Assembly (NCBI GenBank): GCA_964647545.1
Contig: CAZYHS010000012.1
Span: 1 to 56,247, forward strand
Source: CAZYHS01 sp964647545
Lineage (GTDB): Bacteria; UBA10199; GCA-002796325; 1-14-0-20-49-13
DNA length: 56,247 nucleotides
Direction: 5' to 3'
The translations under genes were made by a program, and so were the position numbers. Below the pieces are notes generated by a model, which saw nothing but the letters and a program-made list of their open reading frames with translations, did no database searches and was not told the origin of the DNA. Below are positions 25,717 to 34,550 of the stretch, in pieces. Position 1 is the stretch's first letter; every line of letters begins with the position of its first letter.

Positions 25717-25998
25717 ATGCCAGCAAAGAAGATGAAAGTCGGTCGTCACCCGTCAGCACAAAAACGCGCACGTCAGGCGATCAAAAGAACAACTCGCAAC
25801 ACGGCGGCGGTTTCGGCAATGAAAACCGCAATCAAAAAGGTCCGCGCAGCCGTCACAGCCAAGAACAAAGAGACGGCAACACAGGCTTTGAAGAACGCAA
25901 CGACGGTTATCGCAAAGACCGCGGTCAAAGGCTACGTCCATAAAAGCACGGCCAGCCGCTATATTTCGCGCCTTACGTTAGCTGTTAACGGATTATAA
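25717..25998 (+). CDS. rpsT: 30S ribosomal protein S20
   Basis: 93 residues, Lys/Ala/Thr-rich and helical. SAQKRARQAIKRTTRN and VKGYVHKSTASRYISRL are the S20 signatures for 16S rRNA binding. Start follows AGAGGAAT. The leader contains a small AACTTT/AAAGTT dyad. The only plus-strand gene in this stretch. Confidence 0.97.
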   Translation: MPAKKMKVGRHPSAQKRARQAIKRTTRNTAAVSAMKTAIKKVRAAVTAKNKETATQALKNATTVIAKTAVKGYVHKSTASRYISRLTLAVNGL

Positions 25999-26001
25999 TT
26001 C

Positions 26002-26050
26002 GTAAGATCGTAGGGTCGTGAGTTCGTGAGATCACTGCAGTCGTGAGTTC
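26002..26050. repeat. Short octamer repeat cluster
   Basis: Four tandem 8-nt units of GTNNGNTC type (26002-26033) plus a fifth at 26043-26050, just after the rpsT stop. The period differs from that of the nonamer arrays. Two nonamer-like units (CTAAACAGA, ATTAACCGA) follow at 26123-26140. Confidence 0.5.
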
Positions 26051-26142
26051 ATAGTCAAACTAATCAAGTCATTTCGACCACACTTAGAGCCAAGGCATTG
26101 CTGCGTCAATTTTTTTGACCGACTAAACAGAATTAACCGATA

Positions 26143-26910
26143 TTATTCTATCCACTTTCCAAAACGGTTCAGACGAAGCCACCCGTGGTCGTTGTCGAGC
26201 GAAAGCCAAACGAACATAGCCTTCCCCTTCACGTTGTCCATCGGCACAAAGCCCCACTCTCTTCCATCGCTCGAATTGTCGCGATTGTCTCCCGATACAA
26301 ACAAACTCCCTTCGGGGACTTTGACCGTTCCGCCGTTCTCGGCGACAAAATGGCCAAGAGGTCTAAAGACAATGTCTTTCTCGTACTGAATAAGATGGTC
26401 ATGACCGTCGATTGTTTCGCGCTGAATTGAAAAATCGCGCCAGCTGGCGGTGTAGGGGATTTTTTTCGGCCACGCGCCGTTGGTTACATCGAGCAAACGC
26501 CTGTTCGAGGGGTCTTGAGTAACCTCAACTTCTGTTCGAGACAGTTTTTCGCCGTTCAAATAATAGTCGGTGCCGTCGAATTTTATTTCGTCCCCCGGCA
26601 CGCCGATAACGCGTTTGATAAAATCTTTCGATTCGTCATCGGGGTAGATAAAAACAACGACGTCGCCGCGCTGCGGAGTTTTGTACTGAAAATAATGCTT
26701 TTTCGTGAGCGGGATGCGCAAACCGTAAATGAATTTATTCACAAAAATGTGATCGCCCACAAGAAGCGTCGGCACCATGGAGCTCGACGGAATTTTGAAA
26801 GGCTCGACCACGAACGAACGGATAAGAAAAGCGACCAAAACCGCGGTAATTATCGCCTCGGCATATTCGCGGAACTTACCTTTTTTCTTTTTAGTGATCA
26901 TCTCTTCCAT
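26143..26910 (-). CDS. lepB: Signal peptidase I
   Basis: 255 residues; membrane-anchored serine/lysine protease that removes signal peptides from exported proteins. N-terminal helix about 16-35; catalytic Ser44 in PSSSMVPTL and Lys99 in FIKRVIGVPGD; box E GDNRDNSSDGREWGFV. Start follows AGGAGCTAAAA. Lies 70 nt after lepA, the classic lepA-lepB pair. Confidence 0.96.
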   Translation of the reverse strand: MEEMITKKKKGKFREYAEAIITAVLVAFLIRSFVVEPFKIPSSSMVPTLLVGDHIFVNKFIYGLRIPLTKKHYFQYKTPQRGDVVVFIYPDDESKDFIKRVIGVPGDEIKFDGTDYYLNGEKLSRTEVEVTQDPSNRRLLDVTNGAWPKKIPYTASWRDFSIQRETIDGHDHLIQYEKDIVFRPLGHFVAENGGTVKVPEGSLFVSGDNRDNSSDGREWGFVPMDNVKGKAMFVWLSLDNDHGWLRLNRFGKWIE

Positions 26911-26980
26911 TTTTAGCTCCTTGAAAATTTCCGCGACTGGGACATTCGCTACTCTCAGGTTTATCGAGATTACAGCCTGA

Positions 26981-28777
26981 TCACTTCGCCTTCAAGACCG
27001 CAAAGAACGCCTCTTGCGGAATTTCAACGTGGCCGACCATCTTCATACGCTTTTTACCCTCTTTTTGTTTCTCGAGAAGTTTGCGTTTACGCGATACGTC
27101 GCCGCCATAACACTTTGCGGTAACGTTCTTGCGCATCGGTTTGACGGTTTCGCGCGCGATCGGTTTGTTGCCCAGAGCCGCCTGAATTGCCACTTCATAC
27201 TGCTGACGGGGGATTTCACCCCGCAGCTTTGAGGTGAGGTCGCGGCCGCGCTGATAGGCCTGATCGCGATGGACGATCATCGAAAGAGCGTCAACCAGAT
27301 CACCGTTAATAAGCACGTTGAGTTTAACAAGCTTGCCTTCGCGATAGCCGTGCAGTTCGTAATCAAGCGACGCGAAACCTTTGCTGCACGATTTAAGCCG
27401 GTCGTGAAAATCGAATATCAATTCCTGAAACGGCATGAGGTACGTAATTCTCACGCGGTCCTGCCCTAAAAACTCCATGTGCTGTTGCTCGCCGCGCTTT
27501 TCCTGACACAACTGCAAGACGGCGCCGATGCAATCGGATGGCGAAATGATATTTACGATCGCGTAAGGCTCTTCGATCGCCTCAATGTTCTGTTCTTCGG
27601 GGAAATCGGCCGGATTTGAAATCGTCGAAATGTTCCCGTCGGTCGTCATGACCTGATAGCCCACGGTCGGCGCGGTACTGATGAGCTCGAGATTATACTC
27701 GCGCTCAAGACGCTCCATAATGACCTCGAGATGAAGCGAGCCTAAAAAACCACATCTGAAGCCAAAACCAAGCGCCAAGCTGGTTTCCGGCTCGAACGTA
27801 AAGGACGAATCGTTAAGTTTAAGTTTAAGCAGCGCTTCGCGCAATGACTCGTACTGATTTGTGTCGGTCGGGTAGATTCCGGCGAAAACGATAGGCTTGA
27901 TCTCTTTGAAACCGGGGAGCGCCGCGGCCGCCTGATTGTCAACCAGCGTCACGGTGTCGCCGATTTTTGTGTCGCGCAGTTCGCGAATACCGGCGATCAA
28001 AAACCCGACTTCGCCTGTCTTGAGCTGCTGGACCTCGACCGGAAACGGCGTGTAAACACCGAGCTTAAGCGTTTCGTACTGGTGCCGCGTGTTCATCATT
28101 AGAACATGCTGGCCCTTTTTAAGCGAACCATCCACAATTCGCAAAAGACAGACAACGCCCTGATAACTGTCAAACCAGCTATCTATCAGAAGCGCTCTAA
28201 GCGGTGCGGTTTCGATCCCCTTCGGCGGCGGCAGATATTTTACTATAGCTTCAAGTATGTCGGGAATACCGACACCCGTCTTTGCACTAGCAAAAACCGT
28301 GTGCGACGCGTCGATACCGAAGGTCTCTTCGATCTGTTTAACGCACGCTTCCGGATCGGCCCCCGGAAGATCGATCTTATTAATGACCGGGACGATCGTT
28401 AGATTGTGGTCGATCGCCTCAAAAGCGTTTGCAACTGTCTGAGCCTGAATGCCCTGCGTGGCGTCAACGATAAGAAGAGCTCCTTCGCACGCAGCGAGTG
28501 AACGCGAAACTTCGTAGCGAAAATCGACGTGGCCCGGAGTGTCGATCAAATTGAGCTCGTAAGTCGTGCCATCACTTGCTTTGTATTTCAGGCGGCTCGT
28601 TTGCGCTTTGATCGTAATGCCGCGCTCGCGCTCCAGCTCCATGTTATCGAGGAACTGGTCACACTTTTCACGGACGGAAATCGCCCCCGTGAATTCTAAA
28701 AGTCTGTCTGCAAGCGTTGACTTGCCGTGATCGACGTGGGCGATGATGCAGAAATTTCTAATCTGTTTATTGCTCAT
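26981..28777 (-). CDS. lepA: Elongation factor 4 (LepA)
   Basis: 598-residue translational GTPase that back-translocates or helps ribosome biogenesis. G1 AHVDHGKSTLADRLL, RERGITIKAQT, DTPGHVDFRYEV, NKIDLPGA are all present; the C terminus AKCYGGDVSRKRKLLEKQK is LepA-specific. The start overlaps the stop of the SPOR gene by 11 nt. Confidence 0.98.
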   Translation of the reverse strand: MSNKQIRNFCIIAHVDHGKSTLADRLLEFTGAISVREKCDQFLDNMELERERGITIKAQTSRLKYKASDGTTYELNLIDTPGHVDFRYEVSRSLAACEGALLIVDATQGIQAQTVANAFEAIDHNLTIVPVINKIDLPGADPEACVKQIEETFGIDASHTVFASAKTGVGIPDILEAIVKYLPPPKGIETAPLRALLIDSWFDSYQGVVCLLRIVDGSLKKGQHVLMMNTRHQYETLKLGVYTPFPVEVQQLKTGEVGFLIAGIRELRDTKIGDTVTLVDNQAAAALPGFKEIKPIVFAGIYPTDTNQYESLREALLKLKLNDSSFTFEPETSLALGFGFRCGFLGSLHLEVIMERLEREYNLELISTAPTVGYQVMTTDGNISTISNPADFPEEQNIEAIEEPYAIVNIISPSDCIGAVLQLCQEKRGEQQHMEFLGQDRVRITYLMPFQELIFDFHDRLKSCSKGFASLDYELHGYREGKLVKLNVLINGDLVDALSMIVHRDQAYQRGRDLTSKLRGEIPRQQYEVAIQAALGNKPIARETVKPMRKNVTAKCYGGDVSRKRKLLEKQKEGKKRMKMVGHVEIPQEAFFAVLKAK

Positions 28778-29675
28778 TGAGAACTATGATTGCCTCTGTA
28801 GATTCGCCGATGCGGAACTTTTCGAGATAGGTCTGTGCATCTTCCTTGCTCGGGAAACCGCCGATCCGCACGCGGTACCATCTTCCGCGGTCGGGGATAT
28901 CGGCGATCATCATGAACGCGGCATAACCCTTGCCGCGCCAGTCATCGACCTTTGAACTTGCCTCTTCCATGCTCGGGTAGGAACCGACCTGAATCGAATA
29001 AGGGCTCCCCGCCGGAGATTTCATTCGGACGACCCCCTGCTCTGAGCCCTGCTGTTTTGATTGTTGAGAATTCGCCTGCTGTTGCGGCTGTTCATATTGC
29101 TGCTGCGACGGCGGCTGAACTTTTGCAGCCTGACTCTCCTGAGCGCGCGCCATTAAATCCGCGATGGTTTGGTCGTCTTGAAGCGGCGCCGGAGGTGGAA
29201 CCTTCGAAGCCGACGGCTGCGTGGGGAAATTATCCTGCTGAACGCTTCCGGTCTGCGGATATTGCTGCGCGTTGATTGGAGCCTGAACATTTGCCGGAGG
29301 ATTTAGCGCGGAGTTCGAAGAATTCTTCGCAAGCAGCTCGCGAACGCGGGCCTTGATCTCTTCGTCGTTGGCCCCCTTCATCGCATCCTTGGCTATCGAC
29401 TGCAGTTCTGTCTGAGAAGCACCGTCAATAGACATTACATCGTCGGGCGAGCCTTTGGCGACGATCTCTCTGACGTTGGCGGCGGCAGCATCTTCGTCGG
29501 CCACCTTGAGATAGTTGGTGCCGTACTTGGCGCCAAGGTAGAAAACGAACGCAAGAGTTATCACTTCCAGCACTAAAATCGTAAAGAACTGGCCGAAAGT
29601 AAAACGGCAAAAGTAGGACGTTGACTCCTCTTCCTCTTCGATGTGCAAGTCGCGATTATTGTTTAGATCGTCCAT
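28767..29675 (-). CDS. SPOR-domain membrane protein
   Basis: 302 residues: a short acidic cytoplasmic N terminus, one transmembrane helix at about 28-48, a Gln/Pro/Ser-rich periplasmic linker (about 110-220), and a C-terminal SPOR domain (SPYSIQVGSYPSMEEA...RVRIGGFPSKEDA) that binds denuded septal peptidoglycan. Probably a cell-division or envelope protein. Sits between argS (5 nt gap) and lepA (overlap). The function of the middle EEIKARVRELLAKN segment is not known. Confidence 0.88.
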   Translation of the reverse strand: MDDLNNNRDLHIEEEEESTSYFCRFTFGQFFTILVLEVITLAFVFYLGAKYGTNYLKVADEDAAAANVREIVAKGSPDDVMSIDGASQTELQSIAKDAMKGANDEEIKARVRELLAKNSSNSALNPPANVQAPINAQQYPQTGSVQQDNFPTQPSASKVPPPAPLQDDQTIADLMARAQESQAAKVQPPSQQQYEQPQQQANSQQSKQQGSEQGVVRMKSPAGSPYSIQVGSYPSMEEASSKVDDWRGKGYAAFMMIADIPDRGRWYRVRIGGFPSKEDAQTYLEKFRIGESTEAIIVLNEQ

Positions 29676-29679
29676 ATTT

Positions 29680-31365
29680 TTATTCGCCGGTTGGTGAATC
29701 CATGCGCTTAGGTGCGCTCAAACCCAGCAGATTTAATCCGTTTTTTAACACAGTCTGGATATTTTTCAACAGATAACATTTCGCCGAAGTCACAAGTTCA
29801 TCGTCGTGTAAGAAACGATAGGCCGAATCGGTGCGCCCTTTCGTGTAGTAGCTCTGAAATTTTCTCGCGAGGTCGAGCAGATAGTAGGTCACACGATGCG
29901 GCGCAAGTTCGTTTGCCGCAAGTTCGATTGTGTCTGGCCACTCCGACAGCTCTCTCGCAAGGAGAAGCTCTTCGGGAAGATTCAAAAGTTTCAAATCGAC
30001 ATTTTTTTCGTCGATCGACACGCCGTTTGCCTTCGCTTTTTCAAACACGCTTTCGATTCGCGCGTGGGCGTACTGAATGTAGTAAACCGGATTGTCCATT
30101 GTGTGCTGCGTCGCAAGGTCGATGTCGAAATCGAGCTGCGAATCTTGCGAACGCATCAAAAAGAAATAGCGGCAGACGTCGCTGCCGACTTCGTCGATGA
30201 GTTTGCGCAAAGTTTCGTACTGCGCCGAACGGGTCGACATCGAAACCAGCTGCCCGCCTTTGATGAGATTCACAAGCTGGATCAGAACGACATCGAAATT
30301 TTCGGGGGCATAGCCGATCGCCTTGATCGCGGCCTTCATGCGCGGCACATGACCAGCATGGTCGGCACCCCAAACGTCGATAACGCGGTTAAAACCGCGA
30401 TCGAATTTTTCTTTGTGATAAGCGATATCGGCGGCGAAATATGTGAAATAGCCGTCGCTCTTTTTAAGGACACGGTCCTTTTCGTCACCGTAGTTGGTCG
30501 ATTTGAACCAGATCGCCCCTTCGCTGTCGTAGGCGTCTCCGCGCTGGCGCAAAAACTCGACCGTCTTTTCGACGGCGTTGCTCTTGTGCAGATCGCTTTC
30601 GTTAAAGAAAACGTCGTGCGTCACTTTGCAGTCGGCAAGGTCGCGGACAATTTCGTTGTGAATTTTTTGTCCGGCGTAGCTGCCGCAAAAAGCGATCGCC
30701 TCTTCTTCTGATTTAAACTCCTTGGAGAGTGCTGCAACCTCGCCGGCGATGTCTTTGATGTAGGCGCCTTGGTAACAATTTTCGGGAAACTCGATCTTTT
30801 CGCCGCGCAATTCTTTCAAACGGAGCAAAACAGAGAGGCCGAGCGTCTTCATCTGCACTCCGGCGTCGTTGAGATAGTATTCTTTTGTGACCTCGTAACC
30901 GGCGAACGAAAGAAGTCTGGAGAGAGCGTCGCCGTAAACCGCGCCACGGCCATGGCCAACGTGCAGCGGGCCGGTCGGATTTGCGCTGACGAACTCGACC
31001 TGAACTTTTTTGCCGCGCCCGAGAGTCAGACGTCCGAAGTTTTCGCCCTTTTCGGCCACCGAATGCAGCACGTTCAAGAAAAGGAGCGGATTTATTTTGA
31101 AATTAATGAAGCCCGGGCCGGCAATGTCGACCTTTGTGAGTGTGTCACTTGGCACCGGCATTTTTGCGACGAGAGCCTCGGCAATTTTTCGCGGCGGCAG
31201 ACCTTCGGCCTTCGACATCATGAGCGCGACGTTGGTTGAAAGATCGCCGTGTTGCGCCTGCTTTGGCGGCTCGACTGTGAAATCGGGAGCGGCTTCGGCC
31301 TTCAAAGTGCCGTCGTGTTTGCAGGCTGCAATTGCGTCTTCAATTATTTTTCTGATCTCATTCAT
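29680..31365 (-). CDS. argS: Arginyl-tRNA synthetase
   Basis: 561 residues. Class I signature ANPTGPLHVGHGRG (HIGH box HVGH), degenerate KMSKS-like VSMSTRSAQY, and the arginyl C-terminal anticodon domain with LARKFQSYYTKG. An added N-terminal tRNA-binding domain begins MNEIRKII. Charges tRNA-Arg. Heads a tight argS-SPOR-lepA run. Confidence 0.97.
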   Translation of the reverse strand: MNEIRKIIEDAIAACKHDGTLKAEAAPDFTVEPPKQAQHGDLSTNVALMMSKAEGLPPRKIAEALVAKMPVPSDTLTKVDIAGPGFINFKINPLLFLNVLHSVAEKGENFGRLTLGRGKKVQVEFVSANPTGPLHVGHGRGAVYGDALSRLLSFAGYEVTKEYYLNDAGVQMKTLGLSVLLRLKELRGEKIEFPENCYQGAYIKDIAGEVAALSKEFKSEEEAIAFCGSYAGQKIHNEIVRDLADCKVTHDVFFNESDLHKSNAVEKTVEFLRQRGDAYDSEGAIWFKSTNYGDEKDRVLKKSDGYFTYFAADIAYHKEKFDRGFNRVIDVWGADHAGHVPRMKAAIKAIGYAPENFDVVLIQLVNLIKGGQLVSMSTRSAQYETLRKLIDEVGSDVCRYFFLMRSQDSQLDFDIDLATQHTMDNPVYYIQYAHARIESVFEKAKANGVSIDEKNVDLKLLNLPEELLLARELSEWPDTIELAANELAPHRVTYYLLDLARKFQSYYTKGRTDSAYRFLHDDELVTSAKCYLLKNIQTVLKNGLNLLGLSAPKRMDSPTGE

Positions 31366-31405
31366 AAAATTAAAGTTCCTAGCTTAATAATATCATCGCC
31401 GCGGG

Positions 31406-31434
31406 CTTCCCGCTTACCACCGCGGGAATGACAC
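31406..31434. repeat. REP-like hairpin, copy 3
   Basis: CTTCCCGCTTACCACCGCGGGAATGACAC, in the argS/M16 gap, is a minus-orientation copy of the REP-like family. Confidence 0.65.
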
Positions 31435-31443
31435 GGAAAAATC

Positions 31444-32808
31444 CTATTTGCCTCCAACGACCACCACCGTCAGTTTGTCGGGGTGGAGATATTTTTTCGC
31501 TACCCTGTTCACGTCATCGAGAGTGACAGTCTCGATTTTTTTGCGCCAAACTTCGAGATAATCTTTGGGGTAGCCGATGAAAGCGTAACCTGCGGCGGCA
31601 TGTGCCACCGAAAACGGTTTTTCGTACATGAAGACCGAATTTTTCAACATCGAATCCTTTGCCCTCTGAAACTCTTCAAGCGTAGCCCCTTTTTCAGCGA
31701 ATTTTGCAATTTCGGACTTGATCAGCTCGACACTCTTCCCGACCTTTGCATTGTTCGTCTTTGCATGCGCCATAAACAGGCCCGGCGCACCTTCGGGGCC
31801 GAACGTGTACATGCTCCAGACCTCATATGCAAGCCCGTTTTTCACGCGCACCGTCTCCTGCAGACGGTTGTTAAACGACGAGCCGCCACCCAGAATTTCG
31901 TTCATAACGCTTAGGGCGTATTTGTCGGGATTGTCCCTTGTGGCGCCAGCGTGGCCGATATTTACCGACGACTGTGTGAAGTGTTTTGAGATGATCTTTT
32001 CACGGGCTTCAAGAATCGGTTCGGCTTTGGGAATTTCGTGCCTTTGTAGTTTTTTTGTCCGATATTTTTCGGCGAGCGGATCTAAAATTTTCAGAAGCTC
32101 TTTTTTGGAAATATCTCCGGAGACCGCCAGAATCATTTTCGACGGGTCGAAAAAATCCTCCCACGTTTTTACGACATCGCGGCGTTCAATGTTTGCGATG
32201 CTTTCCGTGGTTTCAAGTTCTCCCCATGGGCTAGTCGCACCATAGACAAGTTGACGAAACTCCCGACCCGCAATCGGAGAAGGAAGCTCAAGTGCGCGTC
32301 TAAGCGAGTCGATCGAACGGCGTTTGATAAGGGAGAGCTCACCTTCATCGAACGCCGGCGCGAACATCATTTCAAAAAAGAGCTCAAACGAAAGCTTTGC
32401 ATCTTTTGAGAGCGACGAGAAAGCGCCATTAAAACTGTCGTTTGCCGCGCTGAAACCGACATCAATTGCATTTTCGTCGAGGAACTGGCGCAGCACCTTA
32501 GGTTTCATCTTAAGAGTTCCGCCGTCTTTAAGAAGCGTTGCCGTGACCGACGCCAAGCCCTTCTTTTGAGCTCCGTCAAATATAGCTCCGCCGATTCCGA
32601 TCATCGAAACGTTAAGAAGCGGAACGCTTTTGTCGGAGAGAAACATAACGCGCATGCCGTTTGAAAGTGTCAACTCTTCGACGCGCGGAACTTTATAACT
32701 TTTGTCGGCCCGCTTTGAGAGCTCGGCGATCTTATTGGCTGCAAAAACTCCGCCGGCCGGAAAAAGAGAAATCGCGCAAATCAAAACAAGTAGTTTTTTT
32801 ATCTTCAT
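31444..32808 (-). CDS. M16 peptidase-like subunit lacking the zinc site
   Basis: 454 residues with a signal peptide (MKIKKLLVLICAISLF...VFA). An M16 fold is plain, but where active members have HXXEH this one reads GLASVTATLLKDGG, so it cannot bind zinc. It starts 4 nt inside the stop of the active partner. Together they form the well-known pair of an active and a non-catalytic M16 subunit acting in the periplasm on small peptides. Confidence 0.9.
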   Translation of the reverse strand: MKIKKLLVLICAISLFPAGGVFAANKIAELSKRADKSYKVPRVEELTLSNGMRVMFLSDKSVPLLNVSMIGIGGAIFDGAQKKGLASVTATLLKDGGTLKMKPKVLRQFLDENAIDVGFSAANDSFNGAFSSLSKDAKLSFELFFEMMFAPAFDEGELSLIKRRSIDSLRRALELPSPIAGREFRQLVYGATSPWGELETTESIANIERRDVVKTWEDFFDPSKMILAVSGDISKKELLKILDPLAEKYRTKKLQRHEIPKAEPILEAREKIISKHFTQSSVNIGHAGATRDNPDKYALSVMNEILGGGSSFNNRLQETVRVKNGLAYEVWSMYTFGPEGAPGLFMAHAKTNNAKVGKSVELIKSEIAKFAEKGATLEEFQRAKDSMLKNSVFMYEKPFSVAHAAAGYAFIGYPKDYLEVWRKKIETVTLDDVNRVAKKYLHPDKLTVVVVGGK

Positions 32809-34163
32809 TTTTTAAGCTCCACGATAGTGCGTTTATCTTTGCCGAGGTATTCTTTTGCGACGCGCTTGATCTCGTCGGCGCCGATCGCCTGAATTTTTGA
32901 GGAATGGTCGGCGATGTAGCGCCAGTCACCGGTTATCGTCTGGAAATATGCGATGCTATGGGCGATTCCTTCGTTGGTTGACATTTCCGAGGCGAAGCCT
33001 TTTGCAACGTTGTTGCGCGCGCGGCTTAGATCGGCTTCACTAACGCCATCGGCGGCAATAGTCTCAATGACCGAATCGATCTCGCCGATAAGCTCGGCAT
33101 AAGTCGCCCCATCAAGCGGCGCGGCAAAAATCACAAAGACATTTTCGAGTCTTGATCCCGGGGTGCTGGAGTCGCATGCAACGCTTTGGGCGATCTTTTT
33201 TTCGAACACAAGGCGCTTTTTAAGAAGTGCCGCGTCCCCTTCGCACATGATGTAATCGAGCACGTCAAAAACATAGTCGTCGCGATGCGGAGCGTTCGGC
33301 TTATGCCAAGCCATCATAAGATTTGGAGATGCTTTGAACTTGACGATTTCGCGTCTCTCACTTGTCTGTTTCGGTTCGACTGGAATTTTTTCGACAGCGC
33401 TACTGCCTTTGGGAATGTCGCCGAAATATTTTGCTACAAGTTTTTTTGCTTCTGAAATATTTATGTCGCCCACAAGAACGCCGGTCATGCGGTTAGCGGT
33501 GTAGAATTTCTTTTTGAAGACGAGCAAATCGGCCGGTTCAAGTTTTGCAACGTCTTCCTTTGAACCGATCGTCGGCCAGCGATACGGACTCTTTTCAAAA
33601 GCCGTCGACAAAAGTTTTACAAACATGCTGCCGCGCGGATTGTTTTCGACAGACGAAAGGCGTTCTTCCAAAACAACGCCGCGCTCTTTGTAGAAATCGA
33701 GCTCGCTGGTCGACTTGACCATTTCGGAGTTTAAGTAGAGCCACAACTCCAGCTTTGATGCCGGCATGCTCGAATGGTAGGCCGTCGCATCTTTGCTGGT
33801 GTAGGCGTTGAGACCTTCAGCGCCATTTGTAACAAAAGCGTCCCACAATTCCTGCGGAGTGATTTCGTTCGTCCCCTTAAAGGCCATGTGCTCAAGCATG
33901 TGAGCAAGTCCAGTTTTTCCGTTCTCTTCTTCAATCCCGCCGGCCCGCACCATCACGATGCCCGAAAAAACCGGTGAGGCATCCCTCTTCATAAAAAACC
34001 ACGTCATGCCGTTTGGAAGCGTGAACGTTTTGACATCTTTTTTGAGACGCTTCGCAAGGTTTTGAGCCTCATCGCCCCCCTTTGCATGGGCCGTAAGCGA
34101 CAAGAATATGAGACAACAGATGGCGCATAAAGCACGTCTGAACAGCATTTGGCGTTTTCGCAT
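32805..34163 (-). CDS. M16 zinc metallopeptidase, catalytic subunit
   Basis: 452 residues with a signal peptide (cleavage after TAHA). Zinc motif HXXEH present as GLAHMLEHMAFKG (His88, Glu91, His92), with the distal Glu in VVLEERLSSVENNP. Likely periplasmic or membrane-associated, with the inactive partner downstream (4 nt overlap). Its substrate is unknown. Confidence 0.93.
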   Translation of the reverse strand: MRKRQMLFRRALCAICCLIFLSLTAHAKGGDEAQNLAKRLKKDVKTFTLPNGMTWFFMKRDASPVFSGIVMVRAGGIEEENGKTGLAHMLEHMAFKGTNEITPQELWDAFVTNGAEGLNAYTSKDATAYHSSMPASKLELWLYLNSEMVKSTSELDFYKERGVVLEERLSSVENNPRGSMFVKLLSTAFEKSPYRWPTIGSKEDVAKLEPADLLVFKKKFYTANRMTGVLVGDINISEAKKLVAKYFGDIPKGSSAVEKIPVEPKQTSERREIVKFKASPNLMMAWHKPNAPHRDDYVFDVLDYIMCEGDAALLKKRLVFEKKIAQSVACDSSTPGSRLENVFVIFAAPLDGATYAELIGEIDSVIETIAADGVSEADLSRARNNVAKGFASEMSTNEGIAHSIAYFQTITGDWRYIADHSSKIQAIGADEIKRVAKEYLGKDKRTIVELKK

Positions 34164-34200
34164 AGTTGGCGGCTTTTAACACAACAAAAGCCCTTTTTAA

Positions 34201-34343
34201 ACACTTTTTGCGGCAATTTAATTTAAATAAGAAAGTTAAAAACTTTTAAACAAATATCATAATTTTAATTGACAATTTAAGTAGTTATATATAGCTTTTA
34301 AGTGAAGTTATATATAATTATAGCATAATTAAACGGGGGAGTT
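34201..34343. promoter_or_regulatory. AT-rich control region before the 66-residue gene
   Basis: Strongly AT-rich. Contains TTGACA (34269-34274), the direct repeat AGTTATATATA, and a perfect TATAAT (34313-34318) about 26 bp before the ATG. The perfect -10 lacks a well-placed -35 at 17 nt. Its base composition is unlike the rest of the window. Confidence 0.4.
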
Positions 34344-34544
34344 ATGCTAGTAAACGAGCAACTGATGCGGATTTGCGAAGAGATCATTAAGGAAGATGTA
34401 GCGGGCGAAAGCTTCGGAAATTTGCTGATCGAAACCGGCGTTAAGCTGGAAGATCAGGAATGGGACATTCCGAACAAACTACTCGGCAAATCTGACGAGC
34501 TAAGCCACCTCATCGGCGGCCGCGACTACAAAATAGTCCACTAG
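34344..34544 (+). CDS. Small hypothetical protein, 66 residues
   Basis: Starts after GGGGGAG and has an AT-rich promoter region. The product is acidic and probably helical (LMRICEEIIKEDVAGESFGNLLIETG) and ends GGRDYKIVH. No signal peptide, no membrane helix, no family I know. It lies between divergent M16 and convergent lysC, with a 6-nt gap to the lysC stop. Good start context makes it more likely real than chance. Confidence 0.6.
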   Translation: MLVNEQLMRICEEIIKEDVAGESFGNLLIETGVKLEDQEWDIPNKLLGKSDELSHLIGGRDYKIVH

Positions 34545-34550
34545 ACGAAG

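Noticed and set aside
31444..32808. Pseudogene call for the M16 protein lacking HXXEH
   Set aside because: Full length with signal peptide and paired with an active subunit; non-catalytic partners are normal in this family.
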